The position numbers and the translations under genes are program-made. A DNA stretch of 28,597 bases from Conidiobolus incongruus B7586. Lineage: Eukaryota; Entomophthoromycota; Entomophthoromycetes; Entomophthorales; Conidiobolaceae. The stretch is from the NCBI GenBank assembly GCA_000697335.1, contig JNEM01013803.1:1-28597 (forward strand), read 5' to 3'. The notes under the pieces were generated by a model that was not told where the DNA came from, did not search any database, and saw nothing but the letters and a program-made list of their open reading frames with translations. Within the stretch, counting starts at the first letter, position 1. The number at the start of each line of letters is the position of its first letter. Positions 1-13,024 of the stretch are shown piece by piece.

Positions 1-2770
1 ATAATCAAAACCATATATAAACTAAAATTATTCATAATTTGCCAATATTAAATTTAAATAAAAATAAATATATAAATAAAATACCAAGTAATAATATAGC
101 AAATAAGAAGTTTAAAATATCCATAAAAGTATCAATAAATTTATTATTTAAAATCAATAGATGGCAAAGAAATAATATAAGAATAAATTTAACTATACCA
201 GATATTAAAGTTAAAAATATAATCAACAATAAATATAAACATGACTTTAAAAATTCAAAATAATCTATAAGTTAATTATCAAATATATAAAGATATACTA
301 GTTATATTTTTATAAAAAAATATTAGAAAGAAATATAAACGTTGATATAAAAATCAGAACATATATATTATATCTAAATAATATAATATTGGATGATAAG
401 TTAAAAATTAATAATTTATTAAAAATAAATAATTTTATTAAGAGACTAGTTTTCAAAATTTATCTATATTTTTATATAACTTATTTAATTATAAATTATA
501 TATTTAATTTATATTTTTAAAACTAAATTAACTATTAAATAATATTGATATCTTAAATTTATAATAAAATATTTATTTTTTTAATAAAAATAATTAATAT
601 TAAATTAATTTGTAAAATATTATAAAATTAAATATTAAATTTAGATTATGATATAGTGGACAAAAAATATATTATTTATATTTATAATTTAAATTGATAA
701 ATAATATGTTAATATACCATTGTTTATTATTTAAAACTTTTGGTTTTAAAATTCAAAAATTTGATTGGATTTTGTTTTGAATTTTTTGAATTTTTCAAGT
801 GGGGCTGAATTTACTAGATAAACTAAGTAATCATTTAATTTTTTCATCATAAACAATATGAATTAATTTCTTTATTTTCTATAATAAAATTGACTTCATG
901 TTTTAATTATCAAAAATATAATGATAAATCTCCCAATAATTATAATGAATTTTTTCAATTTTTTTATTATAAATTCTGGGAAATATTATTGTTAATAATC
1001 TATTTTACTTTCTATCTCACATTATTAACTGATATTAAATCAGCTACTAAATTTCAAATTTTTAAGTTTAATATCAATTTAGGAAAATTATTTTAAATAA
1101 TTTTATAAAAATTAAGCACAATTATTTGATTGAATAATGTTGAAAATATTTATGATAAAATACCAAACTAAAATATAAAAAACTAGCATTCAAACCTTTA
1201 TATTATCAAATTTTTCAAATTAAAACTTTAAGTATTACTGTTGATTTTTAATTAAATCATCATACAAAATAAGAGTAATATAACCCTTCAAGGTTATATA
1301 TTCATAGAAAATAATTAAGTTATGAAGTTTTTATTGGTTATTAATTTATAATATATAATTTATATCAAATTATTTGTGCTTCATTTTCAATTTAAATTAT
1401 TATTTTTTAAATTTTTTAAAAGGTAATTATAAAACAAATATGATGTATAAATATTATTTTTAATTTTTGAGTAATATATTAATATATATTAAACTTGATT
1501 TCAATATTAAATAATATTTAAATATTTTAATCAATTAAATGAATTAATAAAATATATGAGAATAATATCAAACACAAGATATTTTACTTTTTATATAAAA
1601 TTTACTTATAATAATTCAAATACTTATTTTATATTATATACAAAATATTAAAGTTAATTGTTATTATAATTTTAGAATCGTTGAAATATAATAAAGTTGA
1701 TTTAAAAGAGCAAAAAGTATTCCTACAGGAATAAAAAAATATCTTTTTGATTCCATAATTTTGGACCTTATTTTTATATTTATCAATATTTAATTAATAT
1801 TTTAATCGGAATTTTATTTAATATTCATGAAACAATAAAATAATATATAAATAGAACAAAGGTTATTGTTCTTAAAAAAGTAAAATATCAAATTATGAAA
1901 CTTTAATAAGAAATCTGTAGTGAATATTGTAAATTTAATAACAAATATGATTTTGAAAAATTCAATTATAGCTCACAGCTACAATATAATTGAACATGTT
2001 TTCTTTGGTTAAAGTGAATTATGATTTTTATTAAGAGGAGAAAAGATCTTTGAAAGTCAACCTGTAATATGATAAATGACTTCAATTAAAATTATATTCA
2101 AACTAATAACACCTATATAACACTAAAAAATTCCTAAAAATTGTTAAAATTTGACTTAATTATATCAAAAAATAATTAGAAATTTGATTTTAGATATTTG
2201 CAGCAATTAGATAAGTATTAGGTTTTGTCAATAAAATTAATATAAAATATTACATGAGGATCGGAAATAATTTGGGGATTGAAAAATTTGTTTCAGTAGA
2301 TTCTGTTTTCAGGATATTTTACCTAAGACAAAGTGCCAGATAATCAATAAACACATATTTTTAGATTCATTTAGTTAATATAAAAAATATATACATTTCA
2401 TATATACGAATATTTTTCAAAACCCTGTAATCATATTAAATATTCCTGTGATATTGTAGTGGAAATTTAATTTGAAACAAAAATTTTAATAGCGAAATCT
2501 GAAACTCGGGTAATAGTTGCAATATTTGATATTAGTAGTTGTAAAATTTCAATTTTCTAATATCCATATCCTGAGTGTTAAATCATTGAGAAAATTATAA
2601 TGATAAATTAATGAATTAGAAACTGCACAAGTGGATCTAAATAAAAATAGCAAATCGATCAAATTCAAATACATAATGTGATATAAAAACAAGAATTATT
2701 GTTTATGAATAAAACTATATTATTGTAGCAAAAGTAGTATTAAGAAATTGATCTTAATACAGATTCAAAA
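1..2770. other. AT-rich spacer, no gene supported
   Basis: This stretch downstream of the calcium pump gene is extremely A+T rich. The short open frames in it (for example 39–263 plus and 890–1096 plus) encode only low-complexity Asn/Ile/Lys/Phe-rich peptides, as expected of AT-rich DNA, and show no recognisable domain. A few perfect short inverted repeats occur, such as ATATAACC/GGTTATAT at 1278–1299 and TTCAATTATA/TATAATTGAA at 1961–1994. The part nearest 2770 must contain the 3' UTR of the minus-strand pump gene. I see no RNA gene. Confidence 0.6.
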
Positions 2771-5700
2771 TTATTCGTGGACAGATCCAACACTCATCAT
2801 TCTAGAACCACCAGTGGAACGTCTAGGTTTATGACGAAGAGCAGCATAAACTTTGAGTTTGCTGGAGACATCTTGGACAGCGCTTTCGAGCATCATACGT
2901 TCTCTGGAGACAATTGGCTTGTGGATTTGAGCAGAATCATCGCCAAAGTCAGGCAACAATCTCAAAATGAAACCGATAGGAAGGGATAAGGCACCGATAA
3001 CAATGGAGACAATCCATTCGGTAGCATTCAAGGGAACAGTGGAGAAAGCAGCACCTCCAAAGTTGACAAGGATGATTTGACCAACAATGACGATAGCTTG
3101 AACGGCAAGGAAAATCCAATTGTTGGTAATGTCGGTGAAGATATTGAGTTCATCATTGATACGACGACAGTTTAATTCATTGAAGATCTGGAGGAAAACA
3201 AAGGAATTGAAAACGACGGTAGATACAACTTCAGGGCCACGGCCGCCAATTAATTTTTCTCCAAAATACATGAAAATCAAATTAACAGTGATTTGGAAGG
3301 CAGCCTGTCCAAGAATATGTTTCCACATTTTGTAAGTGATAAGTGAGGCATTGCGAGGAACAGGAGGATTGTCAAGGATATCGCTGGTAGGTGGTTCGGT
3401 AGCCAAGGCTAAAGCAGCTAAGGTATCCATAATCAAGTTAACCCAGAGAAGTTGAACAGCAGTCAAGACAGATTCATTAGTGTCACTACTTACAGCAGAA
3501 ACAAAAGCAAGAATGACAGCGGTGATATTAACAGTTAATTGGAATTGTAAGAATTTACGGACACCAGCATTGACAGCACGTCCCCATCTGAGAGCCTTAA
3601 CAATGGAGTTAAAGTTGTCATCCATAAGAATAATAGCAGAGGCTTCTTTAGCAACTTCAGTACCAGCAATACCCATACTAAATCCGACATCAGCCATCTT
3701 CAAAGCAGGACCATCATTAGTACCATCACCAGTCATAGCAACAACTTCGTGGAGATTTTGGAGGGTACGGACAACAATTTGCTTATCAGTAGGACTAGAA
3801 CGAGCCAAAACTTGGAGACGAGGGACAATAGCAGTTTGTTCTTCAGGACTAAGACGACGGAATTCAGGGCCGGAAATAACAACACCGCCAGGGCTCCAGA
3901 TACCGGCTTTCTTGGCAATGGCTTTAGCAGTTTCAACATTGTCACCGGTAATCATTTTAACGTAAACACCAGCACGGCGACATTCAGCAACTGACTCAAC
4001 GACACCCTCACGGAGGGGATCTTCAATACCAACAATACCAATGGCAACCAAGTGGTCCAAAGGAGCTTGCTCAGGATTAAAGCCATCGAAATCAGATTTA
4101 GATACATCACGATAAGCCAAGCAAATAGTACGGAGAGCTTGATGGGCGAAACGAGAGATGGTTCTCAAGAAATTGTCGCGAGCAGCTTGATCCATTTGTT
4201 GAACTTTGCCATCGCCATCAAGATAGTGAGTACAAGCTTCAAGAACAATTTCAGAAGCACCCTTAGTGTATTGGCGGTAAGGGGTATCAGAATCAGGTGT
4301 TTCGATAATAGTGGTCATGGACTTGTTCTTGGAAGCAAAAGGATAGACCAATGCAACCTTACGATTATCACGAGGGCTCTTGACATCTTCGCCCATGTTG
4401 ACACCAAAGTTTAATAAAGCAACTTCAGTCTTGGATCCAACAAAGCCAACTTTACCATTTTCGTCCTTGCCTTCAAAAGCAGAGGAATTGCAAGAAATAC
4501 CTTCAATCAACAATTTAAGTACGGGATCAGCCAATTTACGTTTGAAATCTTTAGGATTGGGAGTTCCATCCATACTAGTTCCAGCAATGATACCTTGAAC
4601 GACAGTCATCAAGTTCTGGGTCAAGGTACCAGTTTTATCAGTACAGATGACAGTAGCATTACCCATAGTTTCACAAGCAGCCAAGATACGGACTAAGTTA
4701 TTATCTTTAATCATTTGAGTAGTAGCAAAAGCTAAAGCCAAGGTGACAGCCATAGGTAAACCTTCTGGGACAGCTACGACAACAATTGTAATGGCTTGGA
4801 TAACGATCTTAACCATAACAGCGAAACCTTCAGCAAAATCGGGGACTCGGTGACTGACCAATACAGTAATCCAGTACTTCAAAGATAATGTGAATAACAT
4901 GATCAAAGCGGCAGCCATACCCAACTTAGCAATAGATTCAGCCAAGGAGTCCAATTTGACTTGAAGAGGGGTGAGATCACTGTCACCATCTCTCATAGCC
5001 ATCATAGTTTTACCATGGAAAGAGTTGACACCAACAGCAATGACGACAACACGAGCAACACCTTCTTGAACTTTGGAGCCACTAAGGATAAATGGATCCA
5101 TGTTATCCTTCAAAGGTCCTTTCTTAATAGCGTCAGATTCACCAGTAGCACTGGATTCATCGCAAACCAAGTGATGTCCTTCAATGTAAATACCATCAGT
5201 GGGAACAATGTCGCCGGGTTCTAAAAGCAAAATATCACCAACTTGGATATCGAAAACGGAAATAGTTTCTTCACGGCCATCTCTAATAAGCTAAATATTG
5301 AATAAAATAAATATTACATATTCAAAGGGAAAATCATGATAATTTTGTTTACTTTAACAGTACGATCCTCCTTCTTAGCGTTTAACTTACGAAATTGTTT
5401 TTCTTTTTGATAATCGTTAATACTGTTAGTCAAGACAACGACGACAACAGCTACGAAAATGGCAACACCTAAAATCAAAGGTTAAATATTGTATATAGGT
5501 TGAATATAGATCCTTTCAAACCTTCAACCCATCCAACTTTAGGTTCACCATTGTCACCTTTGAGAGAGTCTTCATAAAGACCAACAGCCAAGGAGACTAA
5601 AGCAGCAATGCTTAAAAGCACTAAAATATATATGAGAAAATATTATAAAATATGTAAAATATAAAAAAGTACCAAGGGTTTTATCCTGATATGCTTCCCA

Positions 5701-6087
5701 AATTAATTCTAATAAAGTCTGTTGAGGGACTTCAGGCATAACCTAAACGATATAAAAATGAATAGACTATATTTTAATATTAACGAATATATTTACATTT
5801 TTGCCAAATACATTGATACGCGATTGAAATGGACTTGATTCACCTTCACCATTAGCATGAACACTCAGGTTCTCATCCTTACTAATACCCTTTTTGACGT
5901 CAGTTTTTAAAGCAGATAAAATACCATCAACGTCACCATAATCCCTCAATTTATCGGGGTTTTTGGGGTCAACTAAGTCAGCAAGGTCTTTGGCACTATA
6001 TTTGAATGGGTTGTGCTGATTCTGAGAATAATTCTGGTGATGGTCCCCACTAAGAAGTGGCGCACGCTCGTTGTTTTGAGGTGGCAT
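2771..6087 (-). CDS. PMC1: P-type Ca2+-transporting ATPase, type IIB (Pmc1/PMCA family)
   Basis: The product pumps Ca2+ out of the cytosol at the expense of ATP. Fungal members mostly sit in the vacuolar membrane. Five exons on the minus strand are inferred from GT–AG borders and family continuity: 6087–5797, 5742–5673, 5620–5522, 5468–5353 and 5290–2771. Introns are 52–62 bp. The spliced protein is 1031 aa. Family hallmarks are TGES near residues 241–244 (actuator), PEGLP at 367–371 (M4 Ca2+ site), DKTGT with the phosphorylated Asp at about 410, TGDN, the hinge TGDGTNDGPALK, and an M6 segment ending NLIMDTLAALALATEPP. The junctions rebuild FGKN/VMPEV and DRTVK/LIRDG, both typical of the family. 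All introns lie in the first 600 coding bases. The N-terminus carries ERAPLL, an acidic dileucine motif. The C-terminus is basic (KLKVYAALRHKPRR). Only the exact plasma-membrane versus vacuole assignment is open. Confidence 0.95.
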
Positions 6088-7938
6088 CCCAAATTTGATA
6101 ATAAAATTAAATCAAATAAAAGAAATTAATAAATGATGGAGGAGTTTTGCTTATTATATACTGAAAAGATCAGTACAAAATGAATAGAATTATTTTAATT
6201 TATATCATTTAAATCCAGATTTGGCATTTTAATTTACATCACTCACAAATTACTTACCCTGAACTGATGGTTCATTTCATTTAGAAACTCAGAGTATTTT
6301 TGCAATCCCAGGATCTATTTTGATTGGTCCAATCTCAAAATACATAGTAAAAATTCAAATCAAAACGTATACAAGTAACTAAATTTTACATCATTCAACA
6401 AACTGAAATCAAATGGTCACATAATCTTCTATTAGAACCATCCATTTATCCTGAAATTCAAGGACTAGCTCATTAATTATAATAAGTAATGGTAATTTTT
6501 TAACGACTCTTGGCCTAAGTATTCTTCATTTTCCCTGATTAAATGACATAACTATACATCTATTATATATAATTAACATCTCACTTATCAAAAGAGATAT
6601 TATTCCCTCACTTTTCACAAAGTATGAGAACTTATTATTATGAAATTAATTTAAACAGTTATATTTAACTAATTTATTTTATAACTTGTTATTAACCAAA
6701 AATTGATAATGACTACTGTGCAATATGAAATTGATGAATAATTTTAATTAGATTGATTCTTTATAATTCAGTTATGAAAAAATATATCAATGTTTGTTGC
6801 TCTATAAAATAATATTTAGATATAATGATTAAAAAAGGATTCTTTTTGGATAAATCTATAAAAGCTTATAAAAGACTAATAAAACTAATTGGCTAAAAAT
6901 TTAGCCTGATAATTAGGTATTTGTTGACACTTCACCGGTCTCCTAGTACTCACGCCAATTAATGAAAATTTATCTAATTGTTTCGAATTATCTTCACTTA
7001 GCAATAATTAGTTAAGTATTAATTTAATAACCGACAGCTATATTTTTTGATGTTTGCTTTATTTATTATAGCATATCCTATAATTTATTAAAGAATGTAC
7101 TACTTTTCTATAAGTATTAATACTATTCTTCATTTATTTATTTTTAAACTAAATTCACATTACCATTATTTAACAATCAATCTATTCATTGAATCAATTG
7201 GTAAATTTATATATGAAACTTAATATTTGCAACCAATAAACAATGTTTTAAGCTATAAATTATATGATATCAATATTTTGAATTCAATAACAATATAAAG
7301 TGACTATTTCATATTTAATTAAATTTAATTTTTAATTTTAATACATTAGCATTTCTTATATCAGATTTTTGGAAATTTAATTCAGATAAATTAAGATGAT
7401 TTCATTGAGGAAATAATATATATCTAATAAAATTCAGAAATAATAATATTATTTGGTAAAAAGATAGTATAATATATTGACTTTGACTTCTCTATTGTTA
7501 ATAGTAATATATTTTAATAGAATATAAAATTAAAATTTTTGAAATGCCAAGTCTTATTTAAAATAATTTTAATCAATTTGACTCCACATTATTTACATAG
7601 ACTCTTAATTAAATTTTGGGACAAACTAACTGAAAAATTATAATTCAAGCTTAATATATTTATCAAATTTTCAAATAGAAATAAATATATAATATTTTGT
7701 AATAAATAAAGACTCTATATTTAATAGAAATAATTATTGTTAAAGAATTATACTTTATTATTATACATTAAACATAATTCTAGAATCCATAAATATGACG
7801 TGAAGATAATAATACTATTTATTAGATAGACTAAATATGTGATAATTGATTATTGATTCAATGAATAATGATATATTAACATATATGCAATAATATTATA
7901 TGATAATAAATTGTGAAGTGATGTAATTGATTCATTTG
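6088..7938. promoter_or_regulatory. Upstream spacer of the Ca2+-ATPase gene with a paired CCAAT element
   Basis: This AT-rich spacer lies between the pump start codon and the 3' end of the CsbD-like gene, and both genes point leftward. No coding region is supported. About 240 bp upstream of the pump ATG is a near-perfect palindrome: GATTGG at 6322–6327, one T, then CCAATC at 6329–6334, embedded in ATTTT/AAAAT arms. It holds CCAAT boxes on both strands, the core bound by the fungal HAP/NF-Y complex. Binding is inference. I did not find a clear calcineurin/Crz1-type site by eye. Confidence 0.35.
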
Positions 7939-8397
7939 TTATTGATTCTTTTTAGCAGCTTCAATTTTAGCATTACCCACAAGTTCATCATGTATTCCTT
8001 CCTCTAATAGTTCTTGATCATGAGTGATTTTGCCCACATATTTCTTTATAGATCCTTGAATCACTTTAAGTTTGCCTTTAAATTTCCCAGGTTCAACTTC
8101 GTCAGGATCTATCTCTGAATCGTGTTTGGTATACTTACTTCCTGCAGGCATTCCCTGGATTCCTGTCACTTCTAAAGGATCAGGAATTGAAGTTGCCGTC
8201 GGGGAAACGGCATTGTGCGTCATTCCCATATGATCCACATAAATTTCAGGGATTTCATCTTCGCTTCCTCGAGGTTCCTGATTACTGTTAGATCTAGCGA
8301 GTGATGTATTTATATTCGTTTGGGTTGACACAGGGAGTGCGATCGGATTGATAGATTTTTCCCTTGTGACTGGTTGTGGCTGAGATTTCAATATCAT
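7939..8397 (-). CDS. Small protein with CsbD-like C-terminal domain
   Basis: This open frame of 152 aa has two parts. Residues 1–100 are hydrophilic and rich in Ser, Pro, Asn and acidic residues, and look disordered. Residues 105–150 resemble the CsbD-like fold: a GKFKGKLKVIQGSIKKYVGKI stretch in two parts (roughly 104–124), then a gap and DQELLEEG…DELVGNAKIEAAKK. This matches the family pattern of KxKG…xxxxVGKxTxDxxLxxEG…xxxGxAxxxA. CsbD-like proteins are stress-linked in bacteria and widespread but poorly understood in fungi. The start is uncertain. The in-frame sequence upstream of the ATG stays protein-like for about 18 codons (for example PPLDGANQPTNADHSE) before a TAA, so an upstream exon joined at the AG near 8437 is possible. 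Composition is clearly coding compared with its flanks. Confidence 0.6.
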   Translation of the reverse strand: MILKSQPQPVTREKSINPIALPVSTQTNINTSLARSNSNQEPRGSEDEIPEIYVDHMGMTHNAVSPTATSIPDPLEVTGIQGMPAGSKYTKHDSEIDPDEVEPGKFKGKLKVIQGSIKKYVGKITHDQELLEEGIHDELVGNAKIEAAKKNQ

Positions 8398-11300
8398 TTC
8401 ACTATGATCTGCATTAGTAGGTTGATTTGCACCATCTAACGGTGGGTAATGTTAAATCATATCTTTGACTTCCATAATTCAATTTAATCCTGTAACTTTA
8501 GTAATTAAATAGTTTTTAGTTTTATTTCAAATATCTATTCTTTTTATACATTAAAATTTGGTTTTCAATTGAAAAAAGCAGAGACCTTGACACCTAATTG
8601 AATTTAAATATTAAATCTTTGATGATTTCATTATGACATCATGTATTGTATCTGCTTAACGATCTGCTATGCATCCTTAGTAATATCAATTTGATAGACA
8701 ATACATTAGGTAAGAAGAATGTTTGGGTTTATTCACTATCATCAAAAAACTTAACTTTGATAAATAAATAATCAACTGATGTAAATATTAGTCATACTTT
8801 GGTTATTTGATTTCATTAATAATCTTGAATAATTTTAATATGTGAAAATAATTGCCAACATAGATTATATAATATCAAATTCACAGAACCCTTTAGTTAA
8901 AAATCAATAATATCTTAAACCATAGAAAATACTATGGAATATCCTTTACCAAATATCCACTAATCAATCTGAATAGAATAAGTTTCTATCAATTCCAATA
9001 TTTATCAGAACATAATTCTCCAATATCAATCCAAAATGACTAACATTGTTAAATTGATTTAGACTCGTATTGAAAATTTATCCTTTAATTCTCAAACAAA
9101 TCATTAATATCGATAATACTTAATTTTACTAATATCCTTTTTCAAATATATATTTATAGCTTAACTCTAGCTAATGAATCATACATTCTTTAAAAAAATT
9201 GAATTATTATTCAATTCAATACACATTACAATTTATCTCATTTTTCATCTATTAAAAATAATTTTGATTGTAATATCATATTAATATAGCCTTGTTTGTA
9301 TGTTATAAAAGAGAAATTGTGACAATTTACTTGTTGTCAATTTATATTTACTAAAGTTAGATTGAAACATTTTCAAATATAATTATAATAAAGAATAATT
9401 TTATGCACAATAATAAATTATTGAAAAAATTTTATACTCAAGCTCAATTAACAGAATAAATTATATATGAGAGTAATATTATTCTATTCAAAAAACTTTT
9501 CTAATAAACTTCTAAATTGTATTTCTGATAATAATAAAATTATCAAAAAATTCAAAGGCTGTTAATATAAAGATAAAATAATGTATATAACAACTATAAA
9601 TGTAAGAGGAAATAAACTTTTAGAGTTTAAACAAAGAATCACCAGTGGTAGACAATAGATTACCATAAAGTTAAGGGAAATTAAGGGGGTTCACCAAATT
9701 AAGTAAAAATAGCTTACTGTAAATTAAGTTTTTTGAATAAAGTAAATATCCTACACTTGTCACAACTCAATACTTTTGTGAGTGTTACAAGAAAAAGTTA
9801 GAGACTAGATACTTTTGAAAATAAAGATAGAAAGATGTGTTTATTAGTTTGCTTGTGATAATCTTATATTAGTTTTAATTACAGATGTTAGTAAATGAGA
9901 ATGCCTTACAGGCAGAAAATGATGAGTTTAACCAGTTCATAAAATGAGGTACTTCCAATGTGACTTCTTGTATCAGTGTGATAACTGGTGTTTCTTGAGT
10001 GATGGACATAATTATTTCCCATCATATAAATGCATTAGATTTCACTCAAATTTTTACAATTGAAAAAAGAATAATTAGATTCATTTTAGAAATGATGAAA
10101 TATCTCATATTGTTGATAGTATTCTTAACTTATTCCTTTGCCAAATATTACCTAATAAATTTATGAAATTAATTCTGTCATATCTGAAATAACAAATCTT
10201 TAGTGAATAATAACTTCTCAAGCAATGATTATATCTGACTTTTTAAAGTTATTAATTAGGCTAAATAAAAAGTACACTATACTACAAAGACAATATAAAT
10301 AATAATATAATTTTAATATTAGGTAATATCCAATGTATTTAAAAAAACTCTGCATGATATTTTTGTTCTCTAATTAATAAACCAATATTTATAATGTATT
10401 AAGCAATAAATAAATATAAATTCAAAGAATTTTATATTTCATGAGGTTTTACTTTGTCGAATTATAACATTATAAAAATCTTTAAGCTATATTGAGTCCT
10501 ATTAATATAAGAATATTTAAATTTTAATATTCATTTATTTGGATGGTTACTGTTATTGTATTACAATATGGCTATTTTTAACAATAAAATAGTAAATTAA
10601 AAAATTAATTATATGACTTATTCAATAATGTTTATTATTGTAGTATAAAAATCTTTTCTCAGTTAACTTTTATTTAATATGCTTTATTTACCTCTAATTA
10701 TCATGATTGAATTAATACCCAAGATAATATATCGTTATCAGTTTATCACTCCTTTAATTACAATATCTACATTTTTTGAGAAAGATTGCTTAATCTCTTC
10801 CATATAATGAATATAATATATATTCTTACAATACATCAAACTGCAGTTATTTATTTCAGCCAAATTAGAATTCGTATTTTATATTTTACTCAATATATTG
10901 GTCAAAGGATTATAAAAACTACTCATATTATATAAATAAACAAGGGCCATATTCGAAAAAGTTAAACTACTAGTCTTTATTTAATAAAAAGCGTGGATTA
11001 AATGTAAGTCTTAATTCTCCTATCAATTCTAATCAACTTAAAAGGAAAAAGGGTATAATTAATATATCCATTCCAGTATTTGTATAACGTTTTGTCATTA
11101 TTCATTTTCTTTTAGATACTTGTAACTCAATACTATGAAATATATAAAGTATTTTTAAAACTGAATATATTCAATTTTAGCATAAAATTATCTATTGTAA
11201 TTCACTATTATTCAAATTTGATATTTTACCATGTTTCTATTGATCAATAATTTTGCTAGTATAAATCAGTTATAATAATATATGAACAAGAATTTTGTTG

Positions 11301-11758
11301 AAATATATGAATTTTTCTCTAAATATTGAATTTAACAAAATTTAAAACTAAACCATAATTGATATATTCAATTAAAGATTAATTAAATTCAAGCATTATA
11401 TACAGTTACTATTTTAACAATATTCTAATAATTACAGGTGCTATTATTTTCTTTATTTCAACACAATTGGAAATGAATCATTTGAAAAAATCAAACATGA
11501 TTTAATATTTAATTTAATCTCTTGAATTCATGAATATAAATATAAAAATTAATTAATAATATATTTGAATATGGTTGTTTTATATGATGTAGTGTCTAAC
11601 AGATTTTTTATTTAATTTAATAATAATCAAAAATGCTTTCCTAAAAAAAGCATTGATTAATACCTTCTCTTTGTTTTTTATTTTCATTAAGATTATATCA
11701 TGATTATTTATCATATGTAAGCAATAATTTGTATCAGATTATATCTGAAAACAAACTA
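8398..11758. other. Long AT-rich spacer, no intact gene
   Basis: No intact gene is supported in these 3.3 kb. Most of it is low-complexity A+T. The only stretch with richer composition is about 9590–10010, where a short leucine-zipper-like peptide (NENALQAENDEFNQF, ending at 9945) follows a splice-acceptor-like TTACAG. That stretch is described as a finding. I see no tRNA or rRNA. Confidence 0.5.
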
Positions 11759-11797
11759 TTACTTTATATTTTTAATAATGGGAATTTTTACAATTCA
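11759..11797 (+). repeat. Terminal inverted repeat of copy A, left end
   Basis: It starts TTACTTTATATTTTTAATAA, followed by TGGGAATTTTT. It pairs with the right end of the same element and with both ends of copy B. A TA dinucleotide lies immediately outside. Confidence 0.7.
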
Positions 11798-13024
11798 AAA
11801 TAAATAAATATTTTAATATATAATATATAAAAATAAATATGTAATATAAATTTAATAGTTTCTTTTGTTATTAATAACTTTTTGCTATATTTTTAACAAA
11901 GATCTAACACTTAAAAAATAGTTCTTTTTATTAAAGACTGAAATTTGATGTTTTATAAACTAATTAAATTTTTTTATAGAAATTTTCTTTCTTATAAGCT
12001 AGTTTTTTAATTGCTTAAAGTAATTATAATCACATAAATTATTTTCTAAAGAGTATACTAGATGTAGTAGTTTTTTCCAGTTATTTTTATTTAAAAAGTT
12101 TTTTATAACTTTAAATTTATATATTTTATAATTATTATATAAAATAATAAGTTTTTTTAAATTATATTAAGAACATCAATTAAAAATATTTTTATTTAAA
12201 AAAACAATATAAAGTTTACTATTAATTAATTTTCTTTCAAGAATTAAATAAGAATAATATATATTATTATAATTTATTATAATAATTAATATTTATTTAT
12301 TAACAAAATGTTTATTTAAAGGGATTTATAAAAAAAGTTAATTTAACTTAATTTAACATTTTGATTTGTGTTTTAATAAATAATTATATATAAAGATTTA
12401 TGATTCATCAATTATAATTATTTACTATAAAAGTTTAAGCTTCTAATAATATTTTAATAAGTTTTATTTAATAATAACTACTCTAACTTTTTTTAAGCTT
12501 TAGTTAAATTATAAAATATTTATTTTATATTATTATTTATTAATTTAGGTTTAAACTTTAATATATATAAAATACTTATAAAACTAATATTAAAGTGCTT
12601 AAATAATTTTTTAACTAAAATAAAAAGGTACTTTTTAATATATTTTTTTATTTTATTAACAATTAAAAAAATAATAGTTAAAGTTAATTTTTCAAATTTT
12701 AATAAGTTTTAGATAATTTTTTTTAACTTTAAAGTAATTTACTTAATAATAAATTGTTGATTTAAATAATACTTTATTATTAAAAGCTACTTGTAAATTT
12801 TAAATAATTTTAAAGGGTTTATAGTTAAGTTTTATTAATACTAAAATAAAAAACTTTTGATGATTATTATTTAGTTTAAGTATAATTAAATTAAATAATT
12901 AATTTTAAAAAGTTAATTTTTTAATCAAAAAATTATTATATATATATATTTTAAAAATATATAATTACCTATTAACTTTATATATATTTATTTATTTTAA
13001 ACTAATAATATGTTTGAAAAATCA

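Noticed and set aside
39-263. Overlapping short frames on both strands at the left edge
   Set aside because: Low-complexity Asn/Ile/Lys/Leu peptides in about 80% A+T DNA; no start context and no homologue suggested.
3480-3965. Open frame of 161 codons on the plus strand inside the pump gene, with others at 4052–4414 and 4961–5224
   Set aside because: These are antisense shadows of the conserved ATPase exon. The minus strand carries all family motifs and the plus frames have no domain.
8398-8460. Upstream first exon for the CsbD-like gene (short ATG frame at about 8450–8475)
   Set aside because: No GT donor joins it to the AG near 8437 in the right phase, so no exon was added.
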